The notes: generated by a model from the sequence alone, not told the origin. Counted from the first letter of the stretch, positions 8,622 to 16,728 are shown. The stretch: 64,000 bases of DNA from Gracilimonas sp. (GCF_040218225.1 NZ_JAVJQO010000004.1:372001-436000); one strand, 5' to 3'. A program made the numbers and translations.

Positions 8622-8657
8622 AAAAAAAATCCGACTGCGAATACCGCGCCGGATTTT
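8622..8657 (-). terminator. Terminator-like hairpin in the carA leader (possible attenuator)
   Basis: Read on the minus strand, AAAATCCG pairs with CGGATTTT, with an inner GCG/CGC pairing, and the stem runs straight into eight T residues. It lies about 97 bp upstream of carA and points at it. No convergent gene ends here that would need terminating, so a transcription-attenuation role for carAB is the simplest reading. No leader peptide or known riboswitch was recognised. Confidence 0.6.
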
Positions 8658-8959
8658 GAAAATGATATTGGGAAATGGAAATGCCATCAATCGCGCGACC
8701 TCCATTTTTGGGTGCGCGGTGGCAGTGCTTCAAAACTATGGATTGCTAAAAAGGTAATTGGAGTGAATGCTTGTTTGAAGTTTTCCTAAGATACGGAGCG
8801 CGGAGATTGGATTCAATTTTGATTCTGAGTTTTAATCATTATTTCATAGACCAAAGTATTTTTGGCAACTATTTGTACCGTCGCTTTTAAAAAGAGGTGG
8901 GCAAGAATTATGATGTTAAGCGATAATTAACTATGATAAACTAAACTCTCTTATACCTG

Positions 8960-8967
8960 TAGTTTTG
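8960..8967 (+). promoter_or_regulatory. Bacteroidota-type -7 element upstream of the hemopexin-like gene
   Basis: TAGTTTTG matches the TAnnTTTG consensus exactly and lies 42 bp before the ATG at 9010. No clear -33 TTG was seen at the usual spacing. Confidence 0.45.
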
Positions 8968-9009
8968 TGGTTTCTGTTTTGAGGGAAATAACAACAAAAA
9001 AGGGCCACA

Positions 9010-9981
9010 ATGAAAACATTACTATCGGTATTTCTCGTCTTTTCTGTAATATTATTTTTATCCCATTCTGAAAAAGCACATGCACAAGATTTTAGTCAAC
9101 TTGATGCCGTCACTTATAATTCGACCAGTAAAACCTGGTACTTCTTTTCCGGACAGCAGTACCTGAGAAAAAAACGAGGTGAGGATGTGGAAGGTCCATT
9201 CCCTATGAGCCAATGGGATGGCTGGGATCAATTAAGATGGCCAAAAGTTTCTTCTGTGGTTTATAATGCTTCGTCAAAAACATATTACTTTTTTGGCGGG
9301 CCTTACTATGCCCGCAAACCGTATGGCAAACCCATTGAAGCGGCAAAACCTGTGCAAGGCAATTGGGAAAATTATCCAACAGGCAGAGTGACAAGCGTTG
9401 AGCGTGGTGGAAGAACATGGGAAGGACCTATAGGCCCTGATGCGGTTGTTTATAATGAAGAGTCTAAAATCTACTATTTTTTTAAAGGGAATTTTTATGC
9501 CCGCAAGGCTTATGGAAAGGGATTTGATCAGCCAAGACCTACTTTATATACAGGCCGTTCAAAAATCATTGAACCTGAGTGGTATGAAGAGGCCGGCGCT
9601 GGAATTGTAAATGGAGTTATTAATTTATTTGATGCGCATGCTACAGGAGACACAGAGAATGACGAATATATATCCGATGGAGGAACCCAAAGAATTCCGC
9701 CAAACAATTTTGGTACTTTTTGGCCAGAGCAATGGAAGATTGCTAATTACCCCCAACTGCTTAATGCCTGGAAAGAACCAAAGGGTATTTGGGAAATAGC
9801 CGGAGCCGTATTTAACCCTGACCTAAACAAGTACTATTTTTTTGTAAACATTCCGGATTATGCGGATCCATCTAATAGCATCGGTATTGCTTATTGGACT
9901 AAACCCTTTGGTAAGGCTGAAGCTTCTAGTGTGACCAGAATTAAAGAGGGTGGATTTGCTAAAGGCTGGCCCGACTTTTAG
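9010..9981 (+). CDS. Secreted hemopexin-repeat protein (single four-repeat propeller)
   Basis: A signal peptide (hydrophobic stretch ending near HAQ) is followed by four hemopexin-type repeats. The core pattern is a hydrophobic-V-x-Y/F-N start, then SK-x-YYFF, then an aromatic and RK. Repeats begin near residues 31 (LDAVTYN), 81 (VSSVVYN), 144 (PDAVVYN) and 262 (AGAVFNP). Three are close copies with the ending YxRKxYGK; the last is more divergent and lies after a low-similarity insert. Four such repeats make one beta-propeller in hemopexin. Ligand unknown; haem binding cannot be assumed, because propellers of this family also bind proteins and metals. It appears to be a single-gene unit. Confidence 0.75.
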   Translation: MKTLLSVFLVFSVILFLSHSEKAHAQDFSQLDAVTYNSTSKTWYFFSGQQYLRKKRGEDVEGPFPMSQWDGWDQLRWPKVSSVVYNASSKTYYFFGGPYYARKPYGKPIEAAKPVQGNWENYPTGRVTSVERGGRTWEGPIGPDAVVYNEESKIYYFFKGNFYARKAYGKGFDQPRPTLYTGRSKIIEPEWYEEAGAGIVNGVINLFDAHATGDTENDEYISDGGTQRIPPNNFGTFWPEQWKIANYPQLLNAWKEPKGIWEIAGAVFNPDLNKYYFFVNIPDYADPSNSIGIAYWTKPFGKAEASSVTRIKEGGFAKGWPDF

Positions 9982-10015
9982 CGATAGTAGTTTCCTTTGG
10001 AGTGACAGAAAAACC

Positions 10016-10060
10016 AGCAGTATTAATTTCACAAATTTAGAAAATGCATGAAATACTGCT
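10016..10060. repeat. Inverted repeat after the hemopexin-like gene
   Basis: AGCAGTATT at 10016-10024 is exactly inverted at 10052-10060. It lies 35 bp after the stop codon. It has no T-run and may act as an mRNA 3' end structure. Confidence 0.4.
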
Positions 10061-10074
10061 CTCTTATGCGAAAT

Positions 10075-10124
10075 ATTGTTTGGGGATAAGTAGGAAATGA
10101 AATCTATAAACATCTCCAAACAAT
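10075..10124. repeat. Inverted repeat in the 9982-10370 gap
   Basis: ATTGTTTGG at 10075-10083 is exactly inverted as CCAAACAAT at 10116-10124. It precedes the gene remnant and could be a decayed mobile-element end; this is a guess from position. Confidence 0.35.
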
Positions 10125-10301
10125 CAATGCACCGGCCTGTTTAAAAAACAGGTTCTCAAAACCTGGAATCGGGTATACCCAACGAATGCCCATTATAATT
10201 TTATGAAGGATTTTGCAGACTATCTGGGTGAGATGGACAGCCCTACTCATTACCTGTCAGAGGATGATCAGAAAATTCAGGCTACCACTCCGAAACCATA
10301 A
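10110..10301 (+). pseudogene. Possible C-terminal remnant of a lost gene
   Basis: The frame is open from a stop at 10107-10109 to TAA at 10299-10301 and encodes a protein-like tail rich in aromatic and charged residues (LKTWNRVYPTNAHYNF, then KDFADYLGEMDSPTHYL). There is an in-frame ATG at 10203, which would give only 32 residues. I do not recognise the family. The composition is more coding-like than the bases around it, so a decayed gene is likelier than a functional small gene. Confidence 0.35.
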
Positions 10302-10370
10302 CCGCCCCCTTCCCGTAGTTCGCACATGACATAAAGAATCATCTAATCCCTATAAAACCTTGCAAGCGCC

Positions 10371-10799
10371 ATGAAAAAACTTAGCCTGCTATTATTCTTA
10401 TCACTGATCAGTGTTACTTCATTTGCCCAAACCGATTTAGAACTCATTCAGGAAACGCTTACTGATTACATAGAGGGAACCGCCAACGGAGAGCCCGATC
10501 GGTTGCAGAAAGCTTTTCATCCCGACTTTAATTTATATACCGTGATTGGTGACGACAGCCTCAGAGTTTGGGACGGACAGGATTACATTTCCAGGTTTCA
10601 ACAAGGACGAAAAAGCAATCGCATCGGCAGAATAATTTCAATTGATCATGAAAACAACGCAGCAACAGCCAAAGTAGAAATCGTGATGCCAAATCGCGGT
10701 GTCTACATCGACTACTTTTTGCTGTTAAAGCTGAAAGAAGGGTGGAAAATCATCCATAAGACTTATACAGGAAGGGATTTTTACGGATCTAAAGAGTGA
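10371..10799 (+). CDS. Exported NTF2-like protein (putative lumazine-binding family)
   Basis: A signal peptide (LLLFLSLISVTSFAQ) leads to a small cone-shaped NTF2/SnoaL-type fold of about 120 residues. Motifs include ETLTDYIEGTANGEPDRLQKAFHPD near the start and WKIIHKTYTGRDF at the end, which fit the Lumazine_bd_2 group. The family name comes from weak similarity and does not prove lumazine binding; no catalytic residues can be assigned. Probably periplasmic. It stands alone, with the next gene convergent and only 9 bp away. Confidence 0.7.
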   Translation: MKKLSLLLFLSLISVTSFAQTDLELIQETLTDYIEGTANGEPDRLQKAFHPDFNLYTVIGDDSLRVWDGQDYISRFQQGRKSNRIGRIISIDHENNAATAKVEIVMPNRGVYIDYFLLLKLKEGWKIIHKTYTGRDFYGSKE

Positions 10800-10808
10800 G
10801 CCTCTTAA

Positions 10809-11228
10809 TTATCTATCCCGCAGATAGATACCCGCATTAATTGCTTTTTGGCGGCCTTCGGGACTGATGTCTTTTTCATTAGCCATGAACATCAGAACTG
10901 ATTTGGTGTGCTCTTCTTCCTTATTATAATCTTCAGTGGCCTCATTGTAGGTTAAATTCGTTTTCTTATCCGAGTCTTTATCAATAATTAAAAAGTAACT
11001 GTAACCATAAAACACTGTCAGCTCCGCACATCTTTTTAATAGCATGCGTTGCACATCCGTTGGCGAGGTATTTGCATTTCCTTTGAAGGAAACCAAAAAG
11101 CTTTGCTCTGAAAGTTGTTTCTCACTAAAACCATATCCCCTCCAGTTTGCTGGTTGGTAGGAAGTGGCACAACCGGCTATGAATAGAACGATTAAACACA
11201 GAGAAAAAGAAATTGACCGGTATTGCAT
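10809..11228 (-). CDS. Small lipoprotein of the CC0125/CC1285 type
   Basis: A lipoprotein signal peptide with lipobox IAGC near residue 20 is followed by a mature part of about 120 residues. The motifs YQPANWRGYGFSEKQLSE and FLVSFKGNANTS, then LLKRCAELTVFYGYSYFLI, match the CC0125/CC1285 family from memory. Members are small envelope lipoproteins with no known function. It lies in the same direction as the small membrane-protein gene upstream (11296-11643), 67 bp away. Confidence 0.65.
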   Translation of the reverse strand: MQYRSISFSLCLIVLFIAGCATSYQPANWRGYGFSEKQLSEQSFLVSFKGNANTSPTDVQRMLLKRCAELTVFYGYSYFLIIDKDSDKKTNLTYNEATEDYNKEEEHTKSVLMFMANEKDISPEGRQKAINAGIYLRDR

Positions 11229-11295
11229 AATGCTCCTCTATTTTCTTAAGGAGATATGAACTTTCCAGATCCTATGTAATTACATGTTTATGCGA

Positions 11296-11643
11296 TCAGG
11301 AATTGAACTTTCTTGGCGTTTCCTGGATTAGTGATCCCGTAACGGTAGCAAGTCCACTCACTACCCCGCCCAAAACTCCCGTGATTAAGACAACCAGCAA
11401 AGGTGATCCTACCTGTAGCATTTCTGCAATACGCGTGGATAGAATTCCGTCGTTGGCAAAATGAATATATATCGCCTGCCCACCCCAAAGCAGAAATAAT
11501 GCTAAAAACCCGAATGCAAATGAAGTGCCGGCATTCTTGTTGAACCACCATCCAAAAAATAAGCCCGGAAGTACAACGCTCCACCAGGGCAAAAACAGGT
11601 TCAGTAAAAAAGCAGTTACTAAAATTAAAACGGTAAGGAGCAT
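11296..11643 (-). CDS. Small integral membrane protein, unknown function
   Basis: 115 residues with three or four hydrophobic segments: about 1-32 (LLTVLILVTAFLLNLFLPWW), about 42-60 (FAFGFLALFLLWGG) and about 80-105 (LLVVLITGVLGGVVSGLA). No charged or metal-binding motif is evident. I do not recognise the family beyond a general hypothetical membrane protein. A second frame on the same strand (11288-11584) overlaps it but has poorer composition. Confidence 0.6.
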   Translation of the reverse strand: MLLTVLILVTAFLLNLFLPWWSVVLPGLFFGWWFNKNAGTSFAFGFLALFLLWGGQAIYIHFANDGILSTRIAEMLQVGSPLLVVLITGVLGGVVSGLATVTGSLIQETPRKFNS

Positions 11644-11945
11644 GTCGTTCAGATTATTTCATTTCTGTGCCTCGGGAGTGTAGCAATTATTTCTGAAAAC
11701 TTTCACTTTTTTCAGACCTTTGAATTCATCCCTGTTTCTGTTACAGCTTCACGATCTATCATCAAAAGTACTCTTCACCCCGACATTAATAAATTGCATG
11801 ATTTGGGAAAAAGTCATCAATGAGAAAAGTTTAAAAACGGTTCTCCCGCCACTCTTGTGTAACTTTAAAGTTACTTTTATATTCATGTCACTGTAAAGCT
11901 TTATTCTTTTGCCAAAACACCCAAAAAAGACCAAGGAGTACGAAT
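11644..11945. other. 302-bp divergent intergenic region upstream of the ArsR-type gene
   Basis: Apart from the 16-bp palindrome at 11859-11874 I see only AT-rich sequence and no gene. It serves as upstream region for both the membrane-protein gene (minus) and the ArsR-type regulator (plus). Confidence 0.5.
11859..11874. promoter_or_regulatory. Perfect 16-bp palindrome, candidate ArsR-family operator
   Basis: GTAACTTT and AAAGTTAC are exact inverted halves. The centre is about 80 bp upstream of the ArsR-type ATG. ArsR/SdpR-family dimers commonly repress their own promoters through palindromes of this kind. Binding is inferred, not shown. Confidence 0.5.
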
Positions 11946-12239
11946 ATGGACATTCCTGATTTAGATGTTTTCCAGGTAGTAGCAGACCCAACCCGTCGTA
12001 AGATCCTCGAAATTCTTACCGAAGGCCCGCATACCATTAACGCTCTTGCAGAAAATTTTGACATAAGCAGACCGGCTGTATCCAAGCACATCTGGATTTT
12101 GGAAGACACCGGCTTTATTAACATCACAAAAGAAGGAAGAGAGCGTCACTGCTCTTTGCATACCGATGGATTTCTGGAAGTACAGCGCTGGCTTAGTTTC
12201 TTTACGGATTTCTGGAGAACTAAAATAAACAACTCTTAA
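11946..12239 (+). CDS. ArsR-family winged-helix transcriptional regulator (SdpR-like)
   Basis: 97 residues, nearly all one winged-helix domain. The pattern DVFQVVADPTRRKILEIL at the start, then an H-T-H (INALAENFDISRPAVSKHI) and the wing (LEDTGFINITKEGRERHCSL), are typical of SdpR-like ArsR proteins. The metal-binding cysteines of the true arsenic sensors (CVC in the recognition helix) are missing, so metal sensing is unlikely. In many genomes such regulators sit beside an SRPBCC-type gene; none is visible here. The 16-bp palindrome upstream is a candidate autoregulatory site. Confidence 0.88.
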   Translation: MDIPDLDVFQVVADPTRRKILEILTEGPHTINALAENFDISRPAVSKHIWILEDTGFINITKEGRERHCSLHTDGFLEVQRWLSFFTDFWRTKINNS

Positions 12240-12356
12240 ACATCTTCGGGTAAGTAAATTAAAAGGTGCAGGTACAAGGTAAAGGTGTACAGACTTTAAC
12301 TTGGTATTAAACGTCATTTTTGTAGATTCGAGCTTTACCTAAATCAACAAAAGATT

Positions 12357-13565
12357 ATGCGCCGGTTATTAATACTTCTACTGCTAATTGTATCTACATC
12401 TGCACTTCAAGCCCAAACCTACTATCCCGGCTCATGGGGTGATTGGGAGAAACGATCCCCGGAAGAAGTCGGATTAAATGCAGATAAGATCCAGGAAGCT
12501 ATCGAATACGCACAGGCTGAAGAGTCTGATAATCCGCGCAGTATGGAAGAAAATCACTACGGCACCTTTGGGCGCGAACCGTTTGGTGATGGCATTGGAC
12601 CTTTCAAAGATCGCGGGCCTCAGACCGGTATCATTATTAAAAACGGCTACATCATCGCCGAATGGGGCGACCCGTTTCGGGTGGATATGACTCACAGCGT
12701 AACCAAGAGCTTTCTGACTACAACAGTAGGTGTTGCTTACGACCGCGGGCTGATCCGGAATGTTGACGACAAAGTTGACCCATATATGGCCCCCATCTAT
12801 TTCATGGAATGGGACAACAATCAAAACAAAGCCGACCAGTTTAAAGAATCTAAAGTATTTCAGCCCTTCAAAGGGGAGCACAACTCTAAAATCACCTGGA
12901 ATCATCTTCTTCGTCAAACTTCTGATTGGAAAGGAACGCTCTGGGGCAAACCTGACTGGGCTGACCGGCCTTCAGGAGAACGATCGGAATGGATGACTCG
13001 TGACCGTTTTGAACCGGGAACTGAATGGGAATACAATGATGTACGTGTAAACCTTTTAGCTTTGGCCGCAATGAATGTACTTAGAGAGCCTCTTCCCAAA
13101 GTACTTCGGGAAGAAGTGATGGACAAAATTGGAGCCTCCCCAACCTGGCGTTGGATGGGTTACAAAAATTCCTGGGTTATTATTGATGGACAACAAATGC
13201 AGGCCGTAAGTGGCGGTGGCCACTGGGGCGGAGGCATGTTTATTAGCGCTCGCGATCAGGCAAGATTTGGATTGCTGACCTTAAGAAACGGAAAGTGGAA
13301 AGGGGAGCAGGTCATCTCTGAAGAATGGAATAAAATGGCTCAGTCTCCCACCGAAGCTAACACCAATTATGGTTTCATGAATTGGTTTCTGAACGTTAAC
13401 AAAGATAGGATACCGAGTGCGCCTACTACCGCCTTTTTCCACCTTGGCGCCGGAACCAACATGGTATATGTAGATCAGGAAAATGACCTGGTTATTGTAG
13501 CCCGATGGATTAAGGGCAGTGCAATGGATGGAGTGGTTAGTCGGGTATTGGATGCAGTAGAATAA
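12357..13565 (+). CDS. Exported serine hydrolase, beta-lactamase class C fold
   Basis: A signal peptide ends near LQAQ. The SxxK catalytic motif is SVTK in MTHSVTKSFL, near residue 120. The second motif is YND in EWEYNDVRVN, where class C enzymes have YxN, and the third element may be HLGAGTN near the C-terminus instead of a KTG-type motif. Such proteins act as esterases, peptidases or amidases in the periplasm; true beta-lactamase activity should not be assumed. A weak terminator hairpin follows. Another serine hydrolase (18582-19655) is nearby but not closely similar. Confidence 0.8.
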   Translation: MRRLLILLLLIVSTSALQAQTYYPGSWGDWEKRSPEEVGLNADKIQEAIEYAQAEESDNPRSMEENHYGTFGREPFGDGIGPFKDRGPQTGIIIKNGYIIAEWGDPFRVDMTHSVTKSFLTTTVGVAYDRGLIRNVDDKVDPYMAPIYFMEWDNNQNKADQFKESKVFQPFKGEHNSKITWNHLLRQTSDWKGTLWGKPDWADRPSGERSEWMTRDRFEPGTEWEYNDVRVNLLALAAMNVLREPLPKVLREEVMDKIGASPTWRWMGYKNSWVIIDGQQMQAVSGGGHWGGGMFISARDQARFGLLTLRNGKWKGEQVISEEWNKMAQSPTEANTNYGFMNWFLNVNKDRIPSAPTTAFFHLGAGTNMVYVDQENDLVIVARWIKGSAMDGVVSRVLDAVE

Positions 13566-13572
13566 AAAAGTG

Positions 13573-13595
13573 ATCTCGTGATAAGGAGATTTTTT
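13573..13595 (+). terminator. Weak terminator after the 12357-13565 serine hydrolase
   Basis: ATCTC at 13573-13577 pairs with GAGAT at 13586-13590, followed by a run of six T residues. The stem is short, so the call is tentative. Confidence 0.45.
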
Positions 13596-13632
13596 AAACC
13601 TAATCGCTACACTATATCACGGCTTAAATATT

Positions 13633-14280
13633 ATGAATAAAACAGCGATCGTTATTGGTGCTACCGGGCTGGTAGGCTCTCATATTTTGAACCAACTTCT
13701 GGAAAATGATGATTATGCTTCTGTGAAAGTCTTTCACCGGCGAAGTACAGGTATTGATCACCCCAAGCTGAAAGAGCATATTGTAAAGTTTGAAGAAATT
13801 GAAGATTGGAAAAAACAGCTTACCGGCGATGAGCTTTATTCTGCTTTGGGGACTACTATTAAACAGGCTGGAAGTCAGGAAAGGCAATACACCATAGACT
13901 TTACCTATCAATATGAAACCGCCAAAGCCGCTGCCAAAAATGGCGTAGCGAAGTTTTCCCTGGTATCATCAGCCGGGGCTAATGCTGAATCACGTGCATT
14001 CTACACTAAACTAAAGGGAGAATTGGATGAAGCCGTAAAGGAACTCCCCTTTGAAGTGATCACCATCTTACGCCCTTCTTTTTTGGATGGAGCCCGACAG
14101 GAAGACCGGCTTGGAGAATCAATCGGAATTTTACTTGCCAAGATGTTCACTAAAATTCCCGGACTTAAAAAATACCGGCCCATCTTTGCCGGCAAGGTTG
14201 CGGAAGGAATGATCAACTCTTTGAAGAAATGCCCTCCCGGCTATCATATCTTCGAGTTGGACGAGATTTTTTATTTGTAG
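13633..14280 (+). CDS. NAD(P)-binding Rossmann protein, HTATIP2/atypical SDR type
   Basis: 215 residues with an N-terminal nucleotide-binding loop GATGLVGSHIL, one Rossmann domain and no signal peptide. YSALGTTIKQAGS near the middle, VSSAGANAESRAFYTKLKGELDEA and ILRPSFLDGARQE match the oxidoreductase/HTATIP2 group of atypical SDRs. The Y-x3-K pair is YTKLK. The substrate is not known. It stands alone between a weak terminator and the pilin-like trio. Confidence 0.8.
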   Translation: MNKTAIVIGATGLVGSHILNQLLENDDYASVKVFHRRSTGIDHPKLKEHIVKFEEIEDWKKQLTGDELYSALGTTIKQAGSQERQYTIDFTYQYETAKAAAKNGVAKFSLVSSAGANAESRAFYTKLKGELDEAVKELPFEVITILRPSFLDGARQEDRLGESIGILLAKMFTKIPGLKKYRPIFAGKVAEGMINSLKKCPPGYHIFELDEIFYL

Positions 14281-14367
14281 CATACATTAAGAAAAACTAA
14301 CGCTTTCCCAGCAATCCTGCCAAAAATCATCATCGTATGTATAGCCAAACAAACTTTAGCTATACCG

Positions 14368-14796
14368 ATGACCGACTACTCCGATATTATTTACTTGATG
14401 GCAGCGATGCTGCTTTTTTCTCTGATGTCCACCAACATATCCAAAAGCTTCCTGGCTGCTTCAAATAGTATGGTCACTGCCGGAACTGAAAACCGATCCA
14501 TCGCCCTTGCTCAGGACGAAATTGAACAGGTAAAACTGCTGAGCCGGGATAAAGAGAATCATTTAAAAGATGGACACAGCGATTACATATTCGCTGGCTA
14601 TCCCAAAAACAAAACCAATGTATATGGTTCTGAGAACCAGTATGAAGAAACCTTTCGGATTGAAGCTGACTCTGAGCTAATCCAAGAAACCGACCCTCTT
14701 CTAAACCGATACCTGGTTACGGTTAGGGTGACCAATGCCGTCAAGGATTATAACTCTGAAGCTACACTTGTGTTCATTAAATCCTTTGAGAGATGA
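14368..14796 (+). CDS. Pilin-like membrane-anchored protein (first of trio)
   Basis: One N-terminal hydrophobic helix (residues 7-30, IIYLMAAMLLFSLMSTNISK) is followed by a heptad-like run (ALAQDEIEQVKLLSRD) and a small soluble domain ending VTNAVKDYNSEATLVF. This layout resembles minor pseudopilins of the PilV/GspI kind. There is no charged leader with Gly followed by Glu+5, so a normal prepilin-peptidase site is missing. The stop overlaps the next ATG by 4 bp, so the genes are translationally coupled. Function is inferred from shape and neighbours only. Confidence 0.55.
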   Translation: MTDYSDIIYLMAAMLLFSLMSTNISKSFLAASNSMVTAGTENRSIALAQDEIEQVKLLSRDKENHLKDGHSDYIFAGYPKNKTNVYGSENQYEETFRIEADSELIQETDPLLNRYLVTVRVTNAVKDYNSEATLVFIKSFER

Positions 14797-15392
14797 ACCT
14801 GAATATCTTTACTAGTTTCGTGATAGGCGGGCTCTTTCTGCTCACACTGCTGGCTTTCAATAGCTTTGTTTTTAACTCGGCTGTTGAAACAACGACCGGG
14901 GTTATGACTGAGAATTCTTTTGACACTATTGTTGAAATCCTTCAGAATGATATAAACAGGCTAGGATATAACACCGGCACAGCCGACAATATTATGACTA
15001 TGACGGAAGTGACTTTCGAATTTAAGGGCGATATATACGATGAAGACGGAATTGGTACCGTAGCCGACTACAACACCGTAGAATGGCATCTCACCTCCAA
15101 CAAAGCAACTTCAACTGAAAACCCTGATGATTATACCCTCATCCGCACTTTTGATCCTGATCCTTTTTTTAGCGGAGACAGTGAAGAACTCACCTTCAAC
15201 GTCACTCACCTGGAATTTAAATATCTGGATGCCAACGGTAGCGAAACAAACGATCCCGAGCTTGTAAAACAAATTTCTATTGAACTGGTACATGAGTCAA
15301 AAAACTCTTACTACGTCAGCACCAAGGGGGCTGAAAAATATTACCGCTCGGTGTGGAACCGAACCATTGTACCTAACAACCTAACTTTTTAA
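14793..15392 (+). CDS. Pilin-like protein resembling PilW (second of trio)
   Basis: A hydrophobic N-terminal helix (residues 5-30, IFTSFVIGGLFLLTLLAFNS) is followed by TIVEILQNDINRLGYNTG. This is close to the PilW pattern in which a -DIxRxGY- motif follows the first helix. The rest is a beta-rich extracytoplasmic domain of about 140 residues. There is no recognisable prepilin cleavage site. The 4-bp overlap upstream and the 12-bp gap downstream put it in a tight operon. Confidence 0.55.
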   Translation: MNLNIFTSFVIGGLFLLTLLAFNSFVFNSAVETTTGVMTENSFDTIVEILQNDINRLGYNTGTADNIMTMTEVTFEFKGDIYDEDGIGTVADYNTVEWHLTSNKATSTENPDDYTLIRTFDPDPFFSGDSEELTFNVTHLEFKYLDANGSETNDPELVKQISIELVHESKNSYYVSTKGAEKYYRSVWNRTIVPNNLTF

Positions 15393-15404
15393 GAACCTGC
15401 TTTT

Positions 15405-16700
15405 ATGGGACGATCCATGTTAATTTTAGTGGCCGGGTTTATGATTATCGCCGGAGTTATCACAAACTCAAATAATCGCCGAGCTATGATGCTGCCGCAG
15501 AAATCTGCGCAGAACATCAGCGAAGCACAGGCTAAAAATTCGGCCGTAAGTATGATCAAAATGGGCATCGAGAAAATCACCATTGATAATGAATGGGATG
15601 GAGAGATTTCGGACGTGAGTTCTCTGCCGGGTTCAGCTTACCTCGAACTGTACGACTCGGAAAGCTCCTCTTATCCCGAAGGAATCTCTATAGGGCAAGG
15701 TGGCTGGGACGGGTATAAAGTACTTCTTTACAGCGAGGCTACCTACGGAAACTACACCGCCATTGTTGAGGTAATGATGCGTCGGGATTCCTATTCCAAG
15801 TATTCCTATTTCTCGGATGAAGAGCGAAGCAGTTTGTTAGGCAACTCAGAAATCTACTTCTACTCATCGGATGTCATTTCCGGCCCTATTCACACCAACG
15901 GTACATTTAGAATATCCGGAACACCCACCTTTTTTGGACACGTTTCGAGCCCAAATATGTGGCAGAGCCGAAGTTTATTTGGCGACAACCCCGATTTCCG
16001 AAGCACCACGGATTTTAACTCCCCGGAACGCCCACTCCCAACTCAAGCCCAGATTAATGACCTAAAGAGTGCAGCCACCGCAACCGGCTTAACTTTTACC
16101 AATCAAATTGACGTGACTTTTCAAGATGACGGCTCCGTTTCTATTTCAGAGTACGATGAAGCTGCGGAAGTTTGGTTACCGGCTCAGGAATATGAAGCAT
16201 CCGAACACAATGGGATTATTTCCACCACCAAAAAGGCTTTGGTTAAAGGAATGGTTGCCGGTCCATTAACCCTGCACTCTGAAGATGACATCGAGATTAT
16301 GGGTGACCTCGAATATTACGACGATCCACGGAATAATGAGGTGTCTGCTGACCTGCTTGGTTTGGTGAGTGAAAAAGACGTAATTCTTGACAGAGAAGCT
16401 CATCGGTATAAAGGTTCCGCGGATGTAAGCCTTCACGCCTCCATTATGGCCATGGGGGCATCTTTTCGTGTTGAGAACTACAGCTCGGGCGGCTACAGAG
16501 GTAAAATAAATTTACTGGGCGGCATCATTCAAAAGAACCGGGGGCCGGTTGGCACCTTTGGCGGATTATTCGGAGACACCGGATTCTCAAAAAATTATGA
16601 GTATGACACCCGTCTCCGATATTCAATCCCTCCATACTTCCCACGCGAAAGTGTGTTCTCCATATTATCCTGGAAAGACCGTGTAATCGTTAAAAACTAA
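15405..16700 (+). CDS. PilX/DUF4900-like exported protein (third of trio)
   Basis: An N-terminal hydrophobic helix (SMLILVAGFMIIAGVITNS) and a helical stalk (SEAQAKNSAVSMIKMGIEKI) look like PilX. They are followed by a large domain of about 370 residues. The phrase GPIHTNGTFRISGTPTFFG near residue 165 is typical of DUF4900-type proteins in Bacteroidota/Balneolota and of PilX-like pilus-tip proteins. The last part carries glycine- and tyrosine-rich sequence (SSGGYRGKINLLGG). Its likely place is the cell envelope or a pilus tip. No pilus assembly ATPase or secretin lies in the window. Confidence 0.55.
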   Translation: MGRSMLILVAGFMIIAGVITNSNNRRAMMLPQKSAQNISEAQAKNSAVSMIKMGIEKITIDNEWDGEISDVSSLPGSAYLELYDSESSSYPEGISIGQGGWDGYKVLLYSEATYGNYTAIVEVMMRRDSYSKYSYFSDEERSSLLGNSEIYFYSSDVISGPIHTNGTFRISGTPTFFGHVSSPNMWQSRSLFGDNPDFRSTTDFNSPERPLPTQAQINDLKSAATATGLTFTNQIDVTFQDDGSVSISEYDEAAEVWLPAQEYEASEHNGIISTTKKALVKGMVAGPLTLHSEDDIEIMGDLEYYDDPRNNEVSADLLGLVSEKDVILDREAHRYKGSADVSLHASIMAMGASFRVENYSSGGYRGKINLLGGIIQKNRGPVGTFGGLFGDTGFSKNYEYDTRLRYSIPPYFPRESVFSILSWKDRVIVKN

Positions 16701-16728
16701 CCTTTCTTATCAAATAAACCTCGCTTTC

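Larger units (their letters stand above)
8526..9009. other. 484-bp divergent intergenic region: carA leader and hemopexin-like gene promoter
   Basis: This gap separates carA (minus) from the hemopexin-like gene (plus). On the carA side it holds a 23-bp palindrome and a hairpin with T-run. On the other side it holds a TAGTTTTG promoter match. A minus-strand frame that begins with TTG at 8733 crosses the leader and runs into carA out of frame; I do not accept it as a gene. Confidence 0.6.
9982..10370. other. 389-bp intergenic region with two inverted repeats and a gene remnant
   Basis: After the hemopexin-like gene there are two inverted repeats (10016-10060 and 10075-10124), then a stretch that reads like the C-terminal end of a lost gene (10110-10301). 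No intact gene was found. Confidence 0.5.

Noticed and set aside
8416-8733. Minus-strand frame crossing the carA leader (possible leader peptide)
   Set aside because: It starts with TTG, overlaps carA out of frame, and has no run of a regulatory amino acid. The hairpin inside it is kept as a separate finding.
12357-13565. Antibiotic-type beta-lactamase
   Set aside because: It has the fold and SxxK motif, but the YND and HLG elements fit general serine hydrolases better.
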